From Chelonoidis abingdonii (Eukaryota > Chordata > Testudines > Testudinidae): a DNA stretch of 64,000 nucleotides. Under the pieces are notes generated by a model, which worked only from the letters and a program-made list of their open reading frames with translations, searched no databases and was not told where the DNA came from. Every line of letters begins with the position of its first letter. Position 1 is the first letter of the stretch. The position numbers were made by a program, and so were the translations under genes. Of the stretch, positions 24,981-35,870 are shown one piece after another. Location of the stretch: assembly GCF_003597395.2 (NCBI RefSeq), contig NC_133771.1, positions 61,152,814-61,216,813 of the forward strand. Reading direction: 5' to 3'.

Positions 24981-25281
24981 TAGGGCCTTGTCTATACTAC
25001 CATGGTAAGTCGATGAAAGTTACACTACACCAGTTACATTAATAAAGTAACTGAAGTCGACATAGCGTAGGTTGACTTACCGTGGTGTCTAAACCGCATT
25101 GTGTCGACAGGAAATGCTCTCCCACTGACCTACCTTAGTCTTCTCCGGGAGCTGGAGTACCGGAGTTGATGGGAGAGCACTCTGCCATTGATGTAGTGGG
25201 TCTTCACCAGACCTGATAAATCGACACCGCTACTCTGATTGCAGCAGTGCCGATCTACCAGTAAGTGTAGACGTGGCCTAA
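24981..25281. mobile_element. MITE with Harbinger-like termini
   Basis: The left end TAGGGCCTTGTCTATACTACC and the right end AGTGTAGACGTGGCCTAA are imperfect inverted repeats. The 300-bp interior has no coding capacity. The right terminus (inverse: TTAGGCCACGTCTACACT) resembles the left end of the Harbinger element at 42253 (CTTAGGCCATGTCTACAT), suggesting Harbinger transposase may have moved it. Confidence 0.65.
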
Positions 25282-26455
25282 GACTGGTGGAGTGACTGAA
25301 GAGTATGTTTGTTGCTCCTTCACAGCTTTCAAGGAAGATTCATTTGTCCTGGCATCATCATAGAAATCCCCAGCAAACAAGCCCTGCTACTTGAATGAGT
25401 TGTCTGGATAAGCATTTTGGTTTTGAAATATTGTTAATTGCTCTGTACACATAGAGTAAAAAAGAATAATTGATCTCAGAAGAAAAACATCCTGTGCTCT
25501 CTTTTTTATAACTTGATACTTCCTTTAGCTGCACTGTCATAAAATATATTCAGGTATGACAGCATGTCCATGACTATGACCAGAGTGAAGGCACTTTGAT
25601 TTTTTTCTCTTCCAAATCTGGAAATATTTTCTCTAAGTGATTCTGTCTTCACATATGACTGACTTACTCTACATTTATATTTGCATTATCTTTCTGCATA
25701 ACATTTTCCCCCAAGGGTTATATTTAGTCCTAAGAACAACTTGCAGCTAGTGCATTTTGTAAATATTTCATATTTGACTTGTCTGGTATGATGATAAAGT
25801 GCTTTAAATGTTTTCATTTTCTTGGGCAGAAAGCAAATTCAGCTTTAAAATTTCTCACTGCTGAGCTACTAAGTTAGTTAATATTTGGGTTTGACTAATG
25901 CTAAACTGGCTGGGTAATGCTTCTGATACCATTAATTTTCTACATGCTGATGTATTCTCTCATTCCATTATGATGTTGTAACTGCAGTTTGATGAAACAT
26001 ATATTAGCTTTGACAGGAATTTCCTTAAACATGTGAAAAATGGTACATATGTTTGATTAAATAATGTGGGACTTTCAACATGTTCAAGGTAGCTAGATAT
26101 AACAATATTGTGCAAATCCATTAAGTTCTTCCAAATGATTCTAGTATGGAATTCCTTGAAAAAAGAATCATGCTAACAGACAGACACACATCATGTGTAG
26201 ATGAACACTTTTCACAAAGAGATCACTCTATAGCTTATCTCTCAGTCCTCTTCTCGAAGGAAGTCTGCACAACACCTTCAAAAGACAAATCTGGGAACGT
26301 AAACTCATAATTTTGGTAGACAGTAAAAATCATGGAGTCAGAGACACTGGTTTTATGGCCTATTAGAACAATATGAACCTACTAACCTTCCTTTGTCCCA
26401 TGACTGCAGAGATGTTAATTGCCCACTTCATTTTAACTGGTTTTCTGCAATATGT
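25282..26455. other. AT-rich unassigned sequence
   Basis: No repeat, domain or RNA signal recognised. Confidence 0.5.
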
Positions 26456-26600
26456 GTTTTGTTTAACAATCTATCCCACCTTGTACTTAGCTGTGAGACT
26501 CCGGGTACCTTTCCCAGACCTGAGGAAGAGCTCCGTGAAGCTTGAAAACTAGTCTCTTCCATCAACAGAAGTTGGTCCACCTTGTCTCACTCTGTTATCA
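26456..26600 (+). repeat. Penelope-type 3' fragment
   Basis: It shares 'aacaatctatcccaccttgt', 'ttagctgtga', 'cccagacctgaggaagagct' and 'aacagaagttggtccacctt' with the copies at 34.8 and 41.8 kb. A hammerhead-like order is visible: CTGAGGA, hairpin, GAAA. Confidence 0.6.
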
Positions 26601-29600
26601 GTCTCTGAAGACAAAGCAAGCCGGTGTGCTTGGGCAGCCTGTCTCTCCCAGGAATAACACAATAAAGGAAAAGAACTGTGCAGCCTGGAAATATCCTGGT
26701 CTTTTGGCAGTGGGCCCAACAAACGCAACAACTGGAAAGCTGAAAGCCTGGGGAGAAATACAGATGCAGTTGTCATGAAATGTGACAATAACCATGGATA
26801 GATGTTACCTTTAAATATCTCTTTAGATCTGTATATGTTTGACCTCAACTTACAATGCACTGAAGCTGGTTCAAACAAAATTACTTTGTGGGTTAACAAT
26901 TACAATTTTATCTTTGATTTGTACCTCAGTAAATATTTTAGGCCTTGTTGCTGCAGTCATATATGTGTGGGTGAGTACCTGAGCATGACTGACAAGAACT
27001 GTGCTGCTAATTGAACATCATTTCCTTCTGTTGACCATAACCCCTTGATTTCCTTGAGACCACTCCTGAGCAGTAAGATCAGGTATGGAAGTTGGAAGGA
27101 GTTTTAACCATATTCTGCTTCAAAAGTGCGCAAATGACCTTGGGTGGTGGGCGGTAGGAGGAGAGTCAGATGAAGATTGGATAGAGCAAAGAGTAACTAG
27201 AGAGGGAGTAGTGCAATTTTAGGGGTGATGAGGCAATTGCTGGACAGGACAGAACTTGGGAGTTATTGGAGTGAACAGGTGGGGCAGGGAGGTGGCTATG
27301 GGGTTGGAAAGACCTTGGGAATGCTTGAGTGGACAGGACTGGGAGCATGGAACTGTTGGTGGGGTTTGTTCGGGGCTACTGGGGAGTCCCTCTCATTCTG
27401 CTTTGCTCCCCTTTAGCCATCCTAGTCTGTCACTTTTCCTTTCCACCCTATATCCCTCTGCATCCCATTGTCCCCAGCCCCTCCCCCTCACAAGCCCCTG
27501 CTCGGCCATCTATGACTTCTCATTTCCCCCACCAGCAGAGCACAGCAACTGAGTCAGCCAGCAGCCTTTGCTACGCTCCCTCTGTGCCGCAAGTTACTCT
27601 ATGTTGGCTTCAAGCAAGCAGGTAGACTAAGGAGCAAAGGAGAACAGTCAATGTGGCTATATGGCTGCATTTACTTCTGTCATCACAGTGACCCCTTGTG
27701 GCTGGGAGGAATAATTTCAGCTGAAATCCTGTTCACTCTCTAATGCATAAGAGGAGCTGCAAATGTGATTGTCAGACCTAATACATGGCACTTGGTATAT
27801 ATGCTTGTGCAAAGCCCCATGGAAGTCAGTGGGTTGTGGTGCAAGGAAATGGGTCTGCCCAGGTGGCACTGATTTCAGGATCAGGTTCTTTATAAATTGT
27901 CTGGGTGAACTTTAATTTGTTCATATTAAGTTGAATGACTAATTATTTGCTCCTAATTTATATTTTGCACTTTAGATATTTGATATATCTAAAGGAATAT
28001 AGGATTGCACAAATATTGTTTCCATATTTTAAAATTATGTTTTCACATAATTTATATGTCACACACTGTAGCATCTGATTACATCAGTTTATAACACCAG
28101 ATAATGTTTTATTTTGTGTCAGCAATTTAAAATTTTTTAAAATACAACCTGATAAATATAACCTGGGGAAAAAACACCTGGAACCCTTCCTTCTATAGCT
28201 ATAATGTGGTTAAGGAGAATATTCTATGCTGAGAAATATTCAGCTGCTAAAAGAAGGAAACATTAGTTGTATTACTGTTCAGAAATCGTGGTCATGTGCT
28301 TTAGAAGCACCTAACTGAGGTAGTGAACAGCAGAATGGTTCTGATCTTGCTTCAGTTGAAGTTTAGTGAGATGAGCCCTATTTTCTTCCCTTGCATTTTG
28401 AGCAATCACATAACCCCCTTCAAAGTGGGTTTAAAATGCTACTGTTCAGATTTGACAGCATTTTGTACCTCATTTTATTCAATGAGGTACAAGACTAAGC
28501 AAGGTGTCAGGTGATGGTGAGCAAGCCCGAGAAAATAAATTTAAAGTAGTTGATAATTGGAACTCAGTATTTGGTTTGTGTGACTGATCACCTTACTCCC
28601 ATGGCTTTGTTTCTGTTCCAGTTGGATGACTGAAACAGTTTTAACAAGTCCCTAAAGAAATCATTGAGGTGTTTCATTTCTCAGAAAGAGGGCAAGAGTA
28701 CTTTTACTCTGGGGAAAGAGAAGCATAGCACAAGCTATGATGGTCTAGGAAATATTAAGACATTTAGATCTTTTTGTATCCTACTATATCTAAGAAAACA
28801 CATTAGATCTGGCTACATATGTGGAGCCATGATTTTCATATAGTTGGGGTCCTTCCTAACTGAAGAGAGAGAAAGACTTATGTCAGGAGGTATGCCTCTA
28901 GTCTGTGATTGTGCTGCTTTAGGAGACAAAGAAATAGTGACTATGCAGGTGAAGCCCTATTCTAGCTTGGGGGCTGAGATGCACGTGGATGAAGGGGACG
29001 GAGTCTGGATTCTCTAGCTCCCATTTAGCTGTCTTTCAGAAAGCCTTTTTTTTTTCTCTTATGGAGTGTGTTTACCCTAATGGAAGGCAATTCATCTTTC
29101 AACAAGAATACTCTGTTTGCAAAGCCTGAGTCACTGACTGGTCATCTTTGGAATGCATCTGCTATGGCTGCTCCATTAACACAGTGCATTGGACCACCTA
29201 CTTTCATGATGGATGTGAGTTTGAAGTCATTGATAGACTTTCTTATCTTCCTTTCCAGTCACCCTGCTTCTCATCTTTGTGTGAGAGGTCCTAAAGGATC
29301 CCATAAGGCTATACAAAGTGAAGCTGATAAGAACAGTGGAAAGAAATACAGACTTCCACCACTTCCCTCATTACATTCTGTAGTGAAGGACTGTGTTCAC
29401 TGGAGAAAGGGGGAGGGGTAGTTTCGGGGTGCAGGGTTTAAGGGATGGTTGTTAACTTTGGACATGAATTTGGGCATGTTTCAGCTTAATAACATCTGAG
29501 ACACATAGTAAAGTGTTTTAAAATATCTGAATCCCAGAGCAGTTTATTTGATCTGGAGTAAAGGAATTGTATCAAGGCAGACAGTGTTCTAGAAAATCTT

Positions 29601-30517
29601 TATATTAAGACTATACTTTTTAAACTAAAGCACTGTTAGCTTATTTATAATATGTTGCAATCATTTTATGCTTTCACCTTTTTATCAACAATATCTATTA
29701 AGCATCACAAGACCTCATTATTCTGAGCTTTGAATACAAATGATATTAGAGGTTAAATACCTCATAAAAATGTTTGTGTAACTTTATCAGCATAAGCTTA
29801 GTTTTGTATAGGAAAGCAGGTTGAAAAGAGGGAATATTTTGCATGAAAATATTTGCAGAAATGGAACTCCCTTTTCCACTGAATTTTTGAAATGTTTTGA
29901 TCAGCTCTAGTGTACAGTAAGAAGGATCAGGATTTTTTGAGGATGAACCAGAATTCAGCTTTACAAACAAAAGGCTAATATGATAGCACTTTTAAAATCT
30001 TGCTAACAATGGAACATTTGTTGTCAAAAATCTAGCAACAGCACATTGCAACATTAGCATGAAGAGGTTAAAAATATCTACTAACCTCAGCAGTTCTTAA
30101 GATTACACAGAGATTGCCCAGAGTTCATTGTCTAGGAATCCTGCCCTGATTTTTAAAATGTAAAAGTATTTCATATCTTATACCTTTCAAAATACATTTA
30201 TTTCCAAATTCTGTATTCAAGTTACTGAGAGTGAAAGTCTGAGATTTTGGAAGCCTTCTCTTAGCTGCAAATCTTAATGATGTAGTCAGTCAGTGGCTTC
30301 ATTTAAAGAATCTGAAATTGATCATTTTAGCTGGGACAACAAATCTATTACTAAAATCCTTGCAAGCGTTGTGAGTTGGTTTACATACTTCTTGGATGTT
30401 GAAATTAGTGGTAAGAACAAGAAAGTTGTTTTCCATTTCATGCTGGGGATTCACTACAGTAAAACTATTTGATATTTCTCAACCCATATTTTAAACCTAA
30501 ACCAAAAAGTCCTAAGG
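26601..30517. other. Unassigned sequence
   Basis: No transposable element or conserved domain was recognised over nearly 4 kb. The longest open frame (29068-29421, 117 residues) shows no motif, signal peptide or membrane segment and is treated as chance. A pyrimidine-rich stretch lies at about 27365-27600. Confidence 0.45.
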
Positions 30518-30522
30518 ACACT

Positions 30523-31408
30523 TGTCAAGGTTTTTTCCCCACTTTGAACTTTAGCGTCCAAAGATGGGGACCTGCATGGACCCTTCTAAGCTTAATTCCT
30601 AGCTTAGATCTGATAACGCTGCCACCAGCCAAAAATATAGTGTTTGGCACACTTCCTGTTCCTCCAAACCCTTCCCTGGGGAACCCAAGACCCAAACCCC
30701 TTGGGTCTTAAAACAAGGAGAAATAAACCATCCCCCCTCCTTTCCCCCGCCCCCAGACTTTCCCCTCCCTGGGTTGCTTTGGGAAGCTATACAGATCCAA
30801 ACTCCTTGGCTCTTAAAACAAAGAGGAATTAACCATTCCCTTCCTCCTTTTCCCCCCACCAGTCCCTGGTGAGTTCAGACCCAATCCCCTTGGGTCTTAA
30901 AACAAGGGAAAAAATTACTCAGGTTCTTAAAGAAAGCTTTTAATGAAAGAAAGAAAAAGTAAAAATTATCTCTGTAAAATCAGGATGGAAAATGCTTTAC
31001 AGGGTATTCAGAGTCATATAGCCTAGAGGGACTCCCCCTCACCTTAGCCTGAGATTTAAAGTTACAGCAAACAGAGGTAAAAATCCTTCCAGCAAAAGAC
31101 ACATTTACAAGTTAAGGAAAACAAACATAAGACTAATCCGCCTTTTCTGGCTAGTACTTACTATTTTGAAACATGAGAGACTGATTCAGAAAGATTGGAG
31201 AAAACCTGGGTGTACATCTGGTCCCTCTTAGCCCCAAGAGCGAACAATGAACAAAACAAACAACACAGACAAAGACTTCCCTCCACCAAGATTTGAAAGT
31301 ATCTTGTCCAACCATTGGTCCTCTGGTCAGGTGTCAACCAGGTTCACTGAGCTTCTTAACCCTTTACAGGTGAAAGAGACATTAACCCTTAACCATCTGT
31401 TTATGACA
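30523..31408 (-). mobile_element. Solo gypsy-type LTR
   Basis: The 886-bp unit begins TGTCAAGGTTTTTTCCCC and ends TCTGTTTATGACA. Perfect 5-bp duplications ACACT lie at 30518-30522 and 31409-31413. It is the same family as the LTR at 43419-44297, whose adjacent polypurine tract fixes the reading direction as minus. Family landmarks are two 'cttgggtcttaaaacaagg' repeats and 'aaagcttttaatgaaagaaa'. No internal sequence remains. Confidence 0.9.
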
Positions 31409-31413
31409 ACACT

Positions 31414-33105
31414 ATACTGTTTAAATGTTTCAAATGGAAAAGCAGAAGTCAGAAGGAAAACATTCTTCTCTGGGAGAGATTCCATCTCATTCCAATGACT
31501 TGGATGACCTGAAATTTCCAGTGGGGTGTTCCTGACACTGATAGAACAGCTGATGCAGAATGTTTATTTTTACCTTAGGACTTTGAGAAACATTTCAAAT
31601 GTGCCATTTTAGAGGTGAGAAGCATATTTCCTTCTGGCTATTATATATGTATACTGACATTTGATAAGGCTAATGGCATAGGCCTGATTCTTCTGTCTCA
31701 AGGATTTTTCCTGCACTGAAGTCAATGGTAAAACTGCCATTGATTTCAATAGTGCAGAATCAGGCAATCACAATGGTGTAAATCAGGAGTAATTGAAGTC
31801 AGTGGTGTTCATCTTGGGGAAAATTGTAAGCTTGCAAAGAACCAGGCTCAAAGGGACCATCACAACAAAATGTTCTTGTAGAAATGTGCCTGAACCTATA
31901 CAGTGCTTAGATTTTTTTTTTTTTAAATCTAGTCACATATAATAAAGAGTTAGTCAGAATTTAGGCACAGCCCTGAACAAAGGGTAGTTCATAAAATGCA
32001 CCTTCTCTGCAGTAGCCTTCGGAGGCATTTTTGTCTCTGAGATGCTCAATCAAGGCACAATTCCATCCGTGTCTGTGCTGTGAGAACTTGAATGGGGGTA
32101 GGGAGAGGAGAAGGAATGGCGGTACGAAGCAATAATTTGTTGCTGGCTGTACCAGCAAACTTACACACACACACACACACACACACTGTGCTGGCTCAGC
32201 TGAACTGGCTGGCACATAGGGAGGCGGAGTCAAGGCTCTACCTGTTCCCCACCCACACCCTGTCCATGTGTGTCAGTGTGGAGTAAGTAGTCACTCAGCA
32301 TTCAGATAGAATCTAGGGGTATAAAAGGTATTCTTGCTCTCCCTTATTCCTCTGCACAGTGGTGCAGTCTGTCATATCTAGCTCTTTTTTTATCATACCA
32401 TTTAGTACACAACCACCCCACAAATATATTGAGATAGACAAAACCTGGTGACACAGACCCTTCATTCCTTGAATGTCCCAAAGTTTCATTGACAGGACTG
32501 GACCTGGAAAAGGAATAATGTCAACAGTTAAAATTTGTCAAATGCAAACTAGAACTATAAGAAACAAAGGTATTAGAAAGGGCAACCTTTGCTGTAACTC
32601 TGGGTATCTTGTGAACACGCTTACAATCTTCAGCCCTATTAATTCTGACTTTATACCATTGTGGAATAACCTAATAAGATCAACTTAATATTTAGGAGCA
32701 ACTGTACAGAAAGAGGCATATTACAGAACATACTTCTTTTGATTAATAGATGAACAAGTATCAAATAGTGTTAGATGATTCTTTCATTGATTATGTGTTA
32801 CTAGATATGTGTCCACCAAGATTTGAGTTGGTATTAGTTAATTATTTATTAAATGCCCTAAGTGTACATGGTATCAGTGCTACTAATAATAATTATTATT
32901 ATTTATAAGAAGGTTATGATTTACTGACATTTAAATGACTATGAAAGGAAGGGCTCATGTATAGAGAATGTTCTAATCTATACCAATGTTCTAATCTATA
33001 CCACCTAGAACAAACCTCTACGAGCTATTCCACTGAGCTGGGATTGTCATCATAGAGCACATCCAACCCTGACACATGGGTAAATTAGAGGAAGATTGAA
33101 AGCTC
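31414..33105. other. Mostly unassigned sequence with simple repeats
   Basis: It contains an AC dinucleotide run (32163-32186), an AAT-rich run near 32887-32907 and a degenerate inverted segment at about 31680-31805 ('ggcctgattcttctg' ... 'gtgtaaatcaggagtaattg'), a form repeated loosely near 22.5 and 62.05 kb. No coding domain. Confidence 0.45.
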
Positions 33106-33109
33106 CTGA

Positions 33110-33360
33110 GCAAAACTTAACCAGGGCAATTGGCTCCCACTACTTGGGGTGGGGAGGGGGCACATACTATTGACTTATATGCTAAATCCCTTCCACTGAC
33201 AGGGTTGTCAGCAGACAAGAGTTTGGACCACAACATGATGACCTGTTTCTCATGTGGGCAACCAGGATACATCCAAAGAGAATGCCCCCTATGGAGTGTA
33301 AGTATGCCCAGGTATGGACAGCAAAGAGCAGAGAACAAAAGAAAGGACCCATCAAAATAA
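33110..33360 (+). pseudogene. Gag C-terminus with zinc knuckle, Gmr1-like gypsy
   Basis: The frame contains CFSCGQPGYIQREC at about 33244-33285, a CCHC zinc knuckle in which the histidine is replaced by tyrosine, followed by a basic tail. Zinc knuckles bind the retroelement's RNA in the capsid particle. The N-terminal capsid part is not recognisable upstream. Protease-like sequence follows directly. Confidence 0.7.
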
Positions 33361-33840
33361 CAGTCCCTGTGTATGGATCAATGCGATGAAAGTGCAAGGT
33401 CTGTTGGACTCTAGATGTAGTCAGACTTTGGTACCAACTCCCTTAGTAGGGAGGTAAGGGACCCCAAGGGAGACAATCTTCCTCTAATGAATACATGGAA
33501 TTACGAATGCCTACACCAGCAGGTGACTATGGTTAACAGTGGGCTGGCATAAGGATGCCCTTCTAGAATCTCTATCCTCAACATTAGCTTATCCTGCCAT
33601 TATTGGTCTGGATTGGTGGTACTCCAGGGAAATTATTCATGAGCTGGGAAAGTCTGAGACTGCAGCCACTGACCCAGTCCTGGCACTCGGATTAGGTCCT
33701 GGACTAGCAGCACTAGCTAGGTTAGGAGAATCAGACGACCCCCTTGAGGGGAGTTTGAAGCTCATCCAGGTCACTGACAGAAGCAGTAGCCAAGGAACTA
33801 TCATTGCCAGATTTGGAGGTCCTGACTTGTGACACAGATA
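33361..33840 (+). pseudogene. Aspartic protease remnant, Gmr1-like gypsy
   Basis: 'GLLDSRCSQTLV' at about 33399-33434 is the active-site block of a retroelement aspartic protease, with the DSG triad changed to DSR. Further on, 'LAYPAIIGLDWWYSREI' (about 33583-33633) is the C-terminal protease block. Several stops separate the two. The open stretch 33539-33832 covers the second half and a variable linker. The protease would have processed Gag-Pol; the altered triad and stops show it is dead. Confidence 0.7.
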
Positions 33841-34225
33841 AAGTTTGTGAACAAAGAGGAGATCATATGGCAAGCTGGGCCTATGATCAAATTGATGCTG
33901 TGAATGATGAGGTGATAGACCCCCAATGAGAGAGGCAGTGGCCGCAATTCATACTCTAGAAAGAGCATTTATATTGCATCCAACATGATAGATAGACTGG
34001 GGAAGTAATAACCCAATTATTGATACCCTAAATGTACCCCCAAGAACTCCTGCAGTTAGCTCATGACTTTGTAGGGGTTATTGAGTTTCTGGTCCTCCAC
34101 AGTTACCAGAAAGGACCAGGGTGTGTTACAGCAGGGAGCTTAATAAACATAGGAACTTCCTGGTTGGGGAGTTCTCTATTTGCTGCTTAAATCATGGTCC
34201 TTTATGTTAATCTCCTCTCAGTAGA

Positions 34226-34258
34226 TGGTATTAGAAGTGGGATTCGAACCCACACCTC
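34226..34258 (+). promoter_or_regulatory. Primer binding site complementary to a tRNA-Leu
   Basis: Immediately after the 5' LTR, TGG and then TATTAGAAGTGGGATTCGAACCCACACCTC follow in one run. The reverse complement ends in CCA and contains GGTTCGAATCC, the conserved T-arm. The acceptor and arm sequence best fits tRNA-Leu(CAA) as I remember it, with about two differences. Priming sites usually cover about 18 bases; here complementarity reaches the variable arm. Confidence 0.7.
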
Positions 34259-34473
34259 TATATGGAGTAAAGGAAAGAGAAGCTAACCCCAGACTGCCAG
34301 AGTGGTGAAAGTGGAAAATCAGGGGGTGACTCCTTTGAAAGCAGCAGCAGGAAGGAGGCAGAGCCCTGTCTCAGTGCAGCAATGTAACCCATAGTGCACA
34401 ACTCTGTTAAAGAAGTTTGATTTTGGCAATTCAGGCAGCTGGCCTTACCAGATCTGTAGATTTAAGTGATTCT

Positions 34474-35210
34474 GGATGGCTTATTGTTTAACAGACAAAG
34501 CACAAAAATACCAGATAAATACCCTGATATATGCCTTGAGTCACACTGATGATGACCTCCTATTTGTTCTGCCTCTCACTAATGATCAAAAGAAAGAATA
34601 CTCCAAAGTGAAAGCAATTTCTGATGCCCATTCCATAGGCAGACAGAATTTTATATATGAAAGGGTCAAATTTAATGGAAGATGCCAGGAACATGAGAAA
34701 ACAGCTGAGTCTTTTATTTCTGGATTTTGTTTGCACTGTTGTCACTGTGTTGGACCCAGGATATTAGAGACACGGGTGAGGGAGGTAATATTGTCTGTTG
34801 GTGAAAGAGACAAGCCTTCAAGCTTACACAGTGCTCTTCTTCAGATCATTGTAAACCTGAAAGCATGTCTCTTTCATCAACTGAAGTTGATCCAATAGAA
34901 GATATTATCTCACTCACCTTGTTCATAGTCTTGCTGAACATAGTCCAATAGAAGATATTATCTCACTCACCAGTTCATAGTCTTGCTGAACATTGCAAAT
35001 ATGGAATGTCAGAAGAAGAACTAACAAGAGACGAGATACTTCTTGGTATAAGAAACAATAATTTATCAGCACAGCTTCAGTTGGACCCAGATCTCACATG
35101 AGCAAAAGTTGTAGCATAAGTGAGAATATAAGAAACCATAAAGAAACAGCAATGTGATTTACATGCTAGCAGCACAGCGGAGAATGCATCAGACAATATT
35201 GCACAGTAAA
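34474..35210 (+). pseudogene. Gag capsid remnant of the small gypsy element
   Basis: The frame from 34476 reads 'LTDKAQKYQINTLIYAL', 'DDDLLFVLPLTNDQKKEYSK' and 'ERVKFNGRCQEHEKTAESFI', a helical retrotransposon gag (capsid) pattern. It is interrupted at about 34736 by a PLE fragment and resumes near 34975 with 'HSLAEHCKYGMSEEELTRDE' and 'LSAQLQLDPDLT'. A capsid protein of this type packages element RNA. No zinc knuckle remains downstream, consistent with the internal deletion. Confidence 0.65.
34736..34993. mobile_element. PLE foldback fragment inside gag, with 53-bp tandem duplication
   Basis: The left arm (to about 34850) reads inversely to the right arm: 'gacaagccttcaagcttaca' and 'ctcttcttcag' belong to the family at 41.6 kb. 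On the minus strand CTGAAGA is kept, but GAAA reads GAAG. The 3' side contains a tandem duplication of 'tccaatagaagatattatct' plus 'cttgctgaacat' (34891-34941 and 34944-34993) that includes resumed gag sequence, so it arose after insertion. Confidence 0.65.
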
Positions 35211-35239
35211 GAGAAAAGACACAAATGTAAAAGAATTCA

Positions 35240-35700
35240 GACTGAATTTACAATATAAAAATAGTGTACAACTGGAGAGAGGGAAAGCAGAGAACAAAGT
35301 TTGGCTCAAAAGCTCCCAGAAATTTGGAGTTCAGAAATTGGTGGGAACTCCTAGATTGTACCTAGTAGAGACTTCACAAGGACTTCTCCAGAGCAATAGG
35401 GTTCATTTTCAATATCTACCAGCACAACAAGGAGAGGATCTGGGATATACAAGTGCTGTCAGGAAGTGAACCTCCTCCTCAAGGTCTTCACACACAAACT
35501 CAACAGAAGCGGGGACAAGGTTTGGGAGACTGATCAGACTCCCTCAAAGATATGATCTTTAGAGTACCGCTCAGGACTATTTAAATGCAACTGAGAAGGG
35601 GACATAGTAATGCAAATAGTTTTAAGGAATTCAAAGGTTACTTTGAATTGTCATGTGTACATATACTGGTTTGGAATTTAAGTTTTAATCTTTTATGATA
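35240..35700 (+). pseudogene. Integrase C-terminal tail, small gypsy element
   Basis: Fragments such as 'LYLVETSQGLLQSNRVHFQY' near 35355-35415 follow the C-terminal integrase pattern of Ty3/gypsy elements (a small beta-barrel that positions DNA), then a polar tail to the purine tract. Frames shift repeatedly. Position just before the 3' LTR implies this element had the usual order, with integrase last. Confidence 0.5.
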
Positions 35701-35870
35701 AAGAAAAGAAGATGTGGAGTGGTTATAGAATTCCTCATTCTCTACAGTTACCAGAGAGGACAAGAATATGTTGCAGCAAGGAGCCTAATAAATGCAGCCA
35801 CTCCCTGGTTGGGGAGTACTCTAGTTGTTTCTTACACCATAGCTCTTTGTGTTTGTCTCCTCACAGTACA

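Larger units (their letters stand above)
34070..35870 (+). mobile_element. Small internally deleted gypsy element with two LTRs
   Basis: Two similar short LTRs, 34070-34225 (156 bp) and 35714-35870 (157 bp), share 'acagttaccag', 'cctggttggggagt' and 'tctcctc'. The 5' copy is followed at once by a primer binding site (34226) and the 3' copy is preceded by a purine tract (about 35699-35713), so the ends are complete. The 1.5-kb interior keeps gag and the integrase C-terminal tail; protease, RT and RNase H are missing. It sits inside the larger element between 'QLAHD' (ending about 34067) and 'DIPCAGHLG' (from about 35873); a GAC codon occurs on both sides, but a clean duplication is not visible. 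The LTRs differ at many positions, so it is old. Confidence 0.75.

Noticed and set aside
29068..29421. 117-residue open frame as a possible host gene
   Set aside because: No conserved motif, splice context or supporting codon pattern was recognised.
32163..32186. AC dinucleotide run as a regulatory element
   Set aside because: It is an ordinary microsatellite with no other signal nearby.
34226..34258. Possible tRNA gene on the minus strand (T-arm GGTTCGAATCC)
   Set aside because: Only the 3' part of a tRNA is present and it sits exactly after an LTR, so it is a primer binding site.
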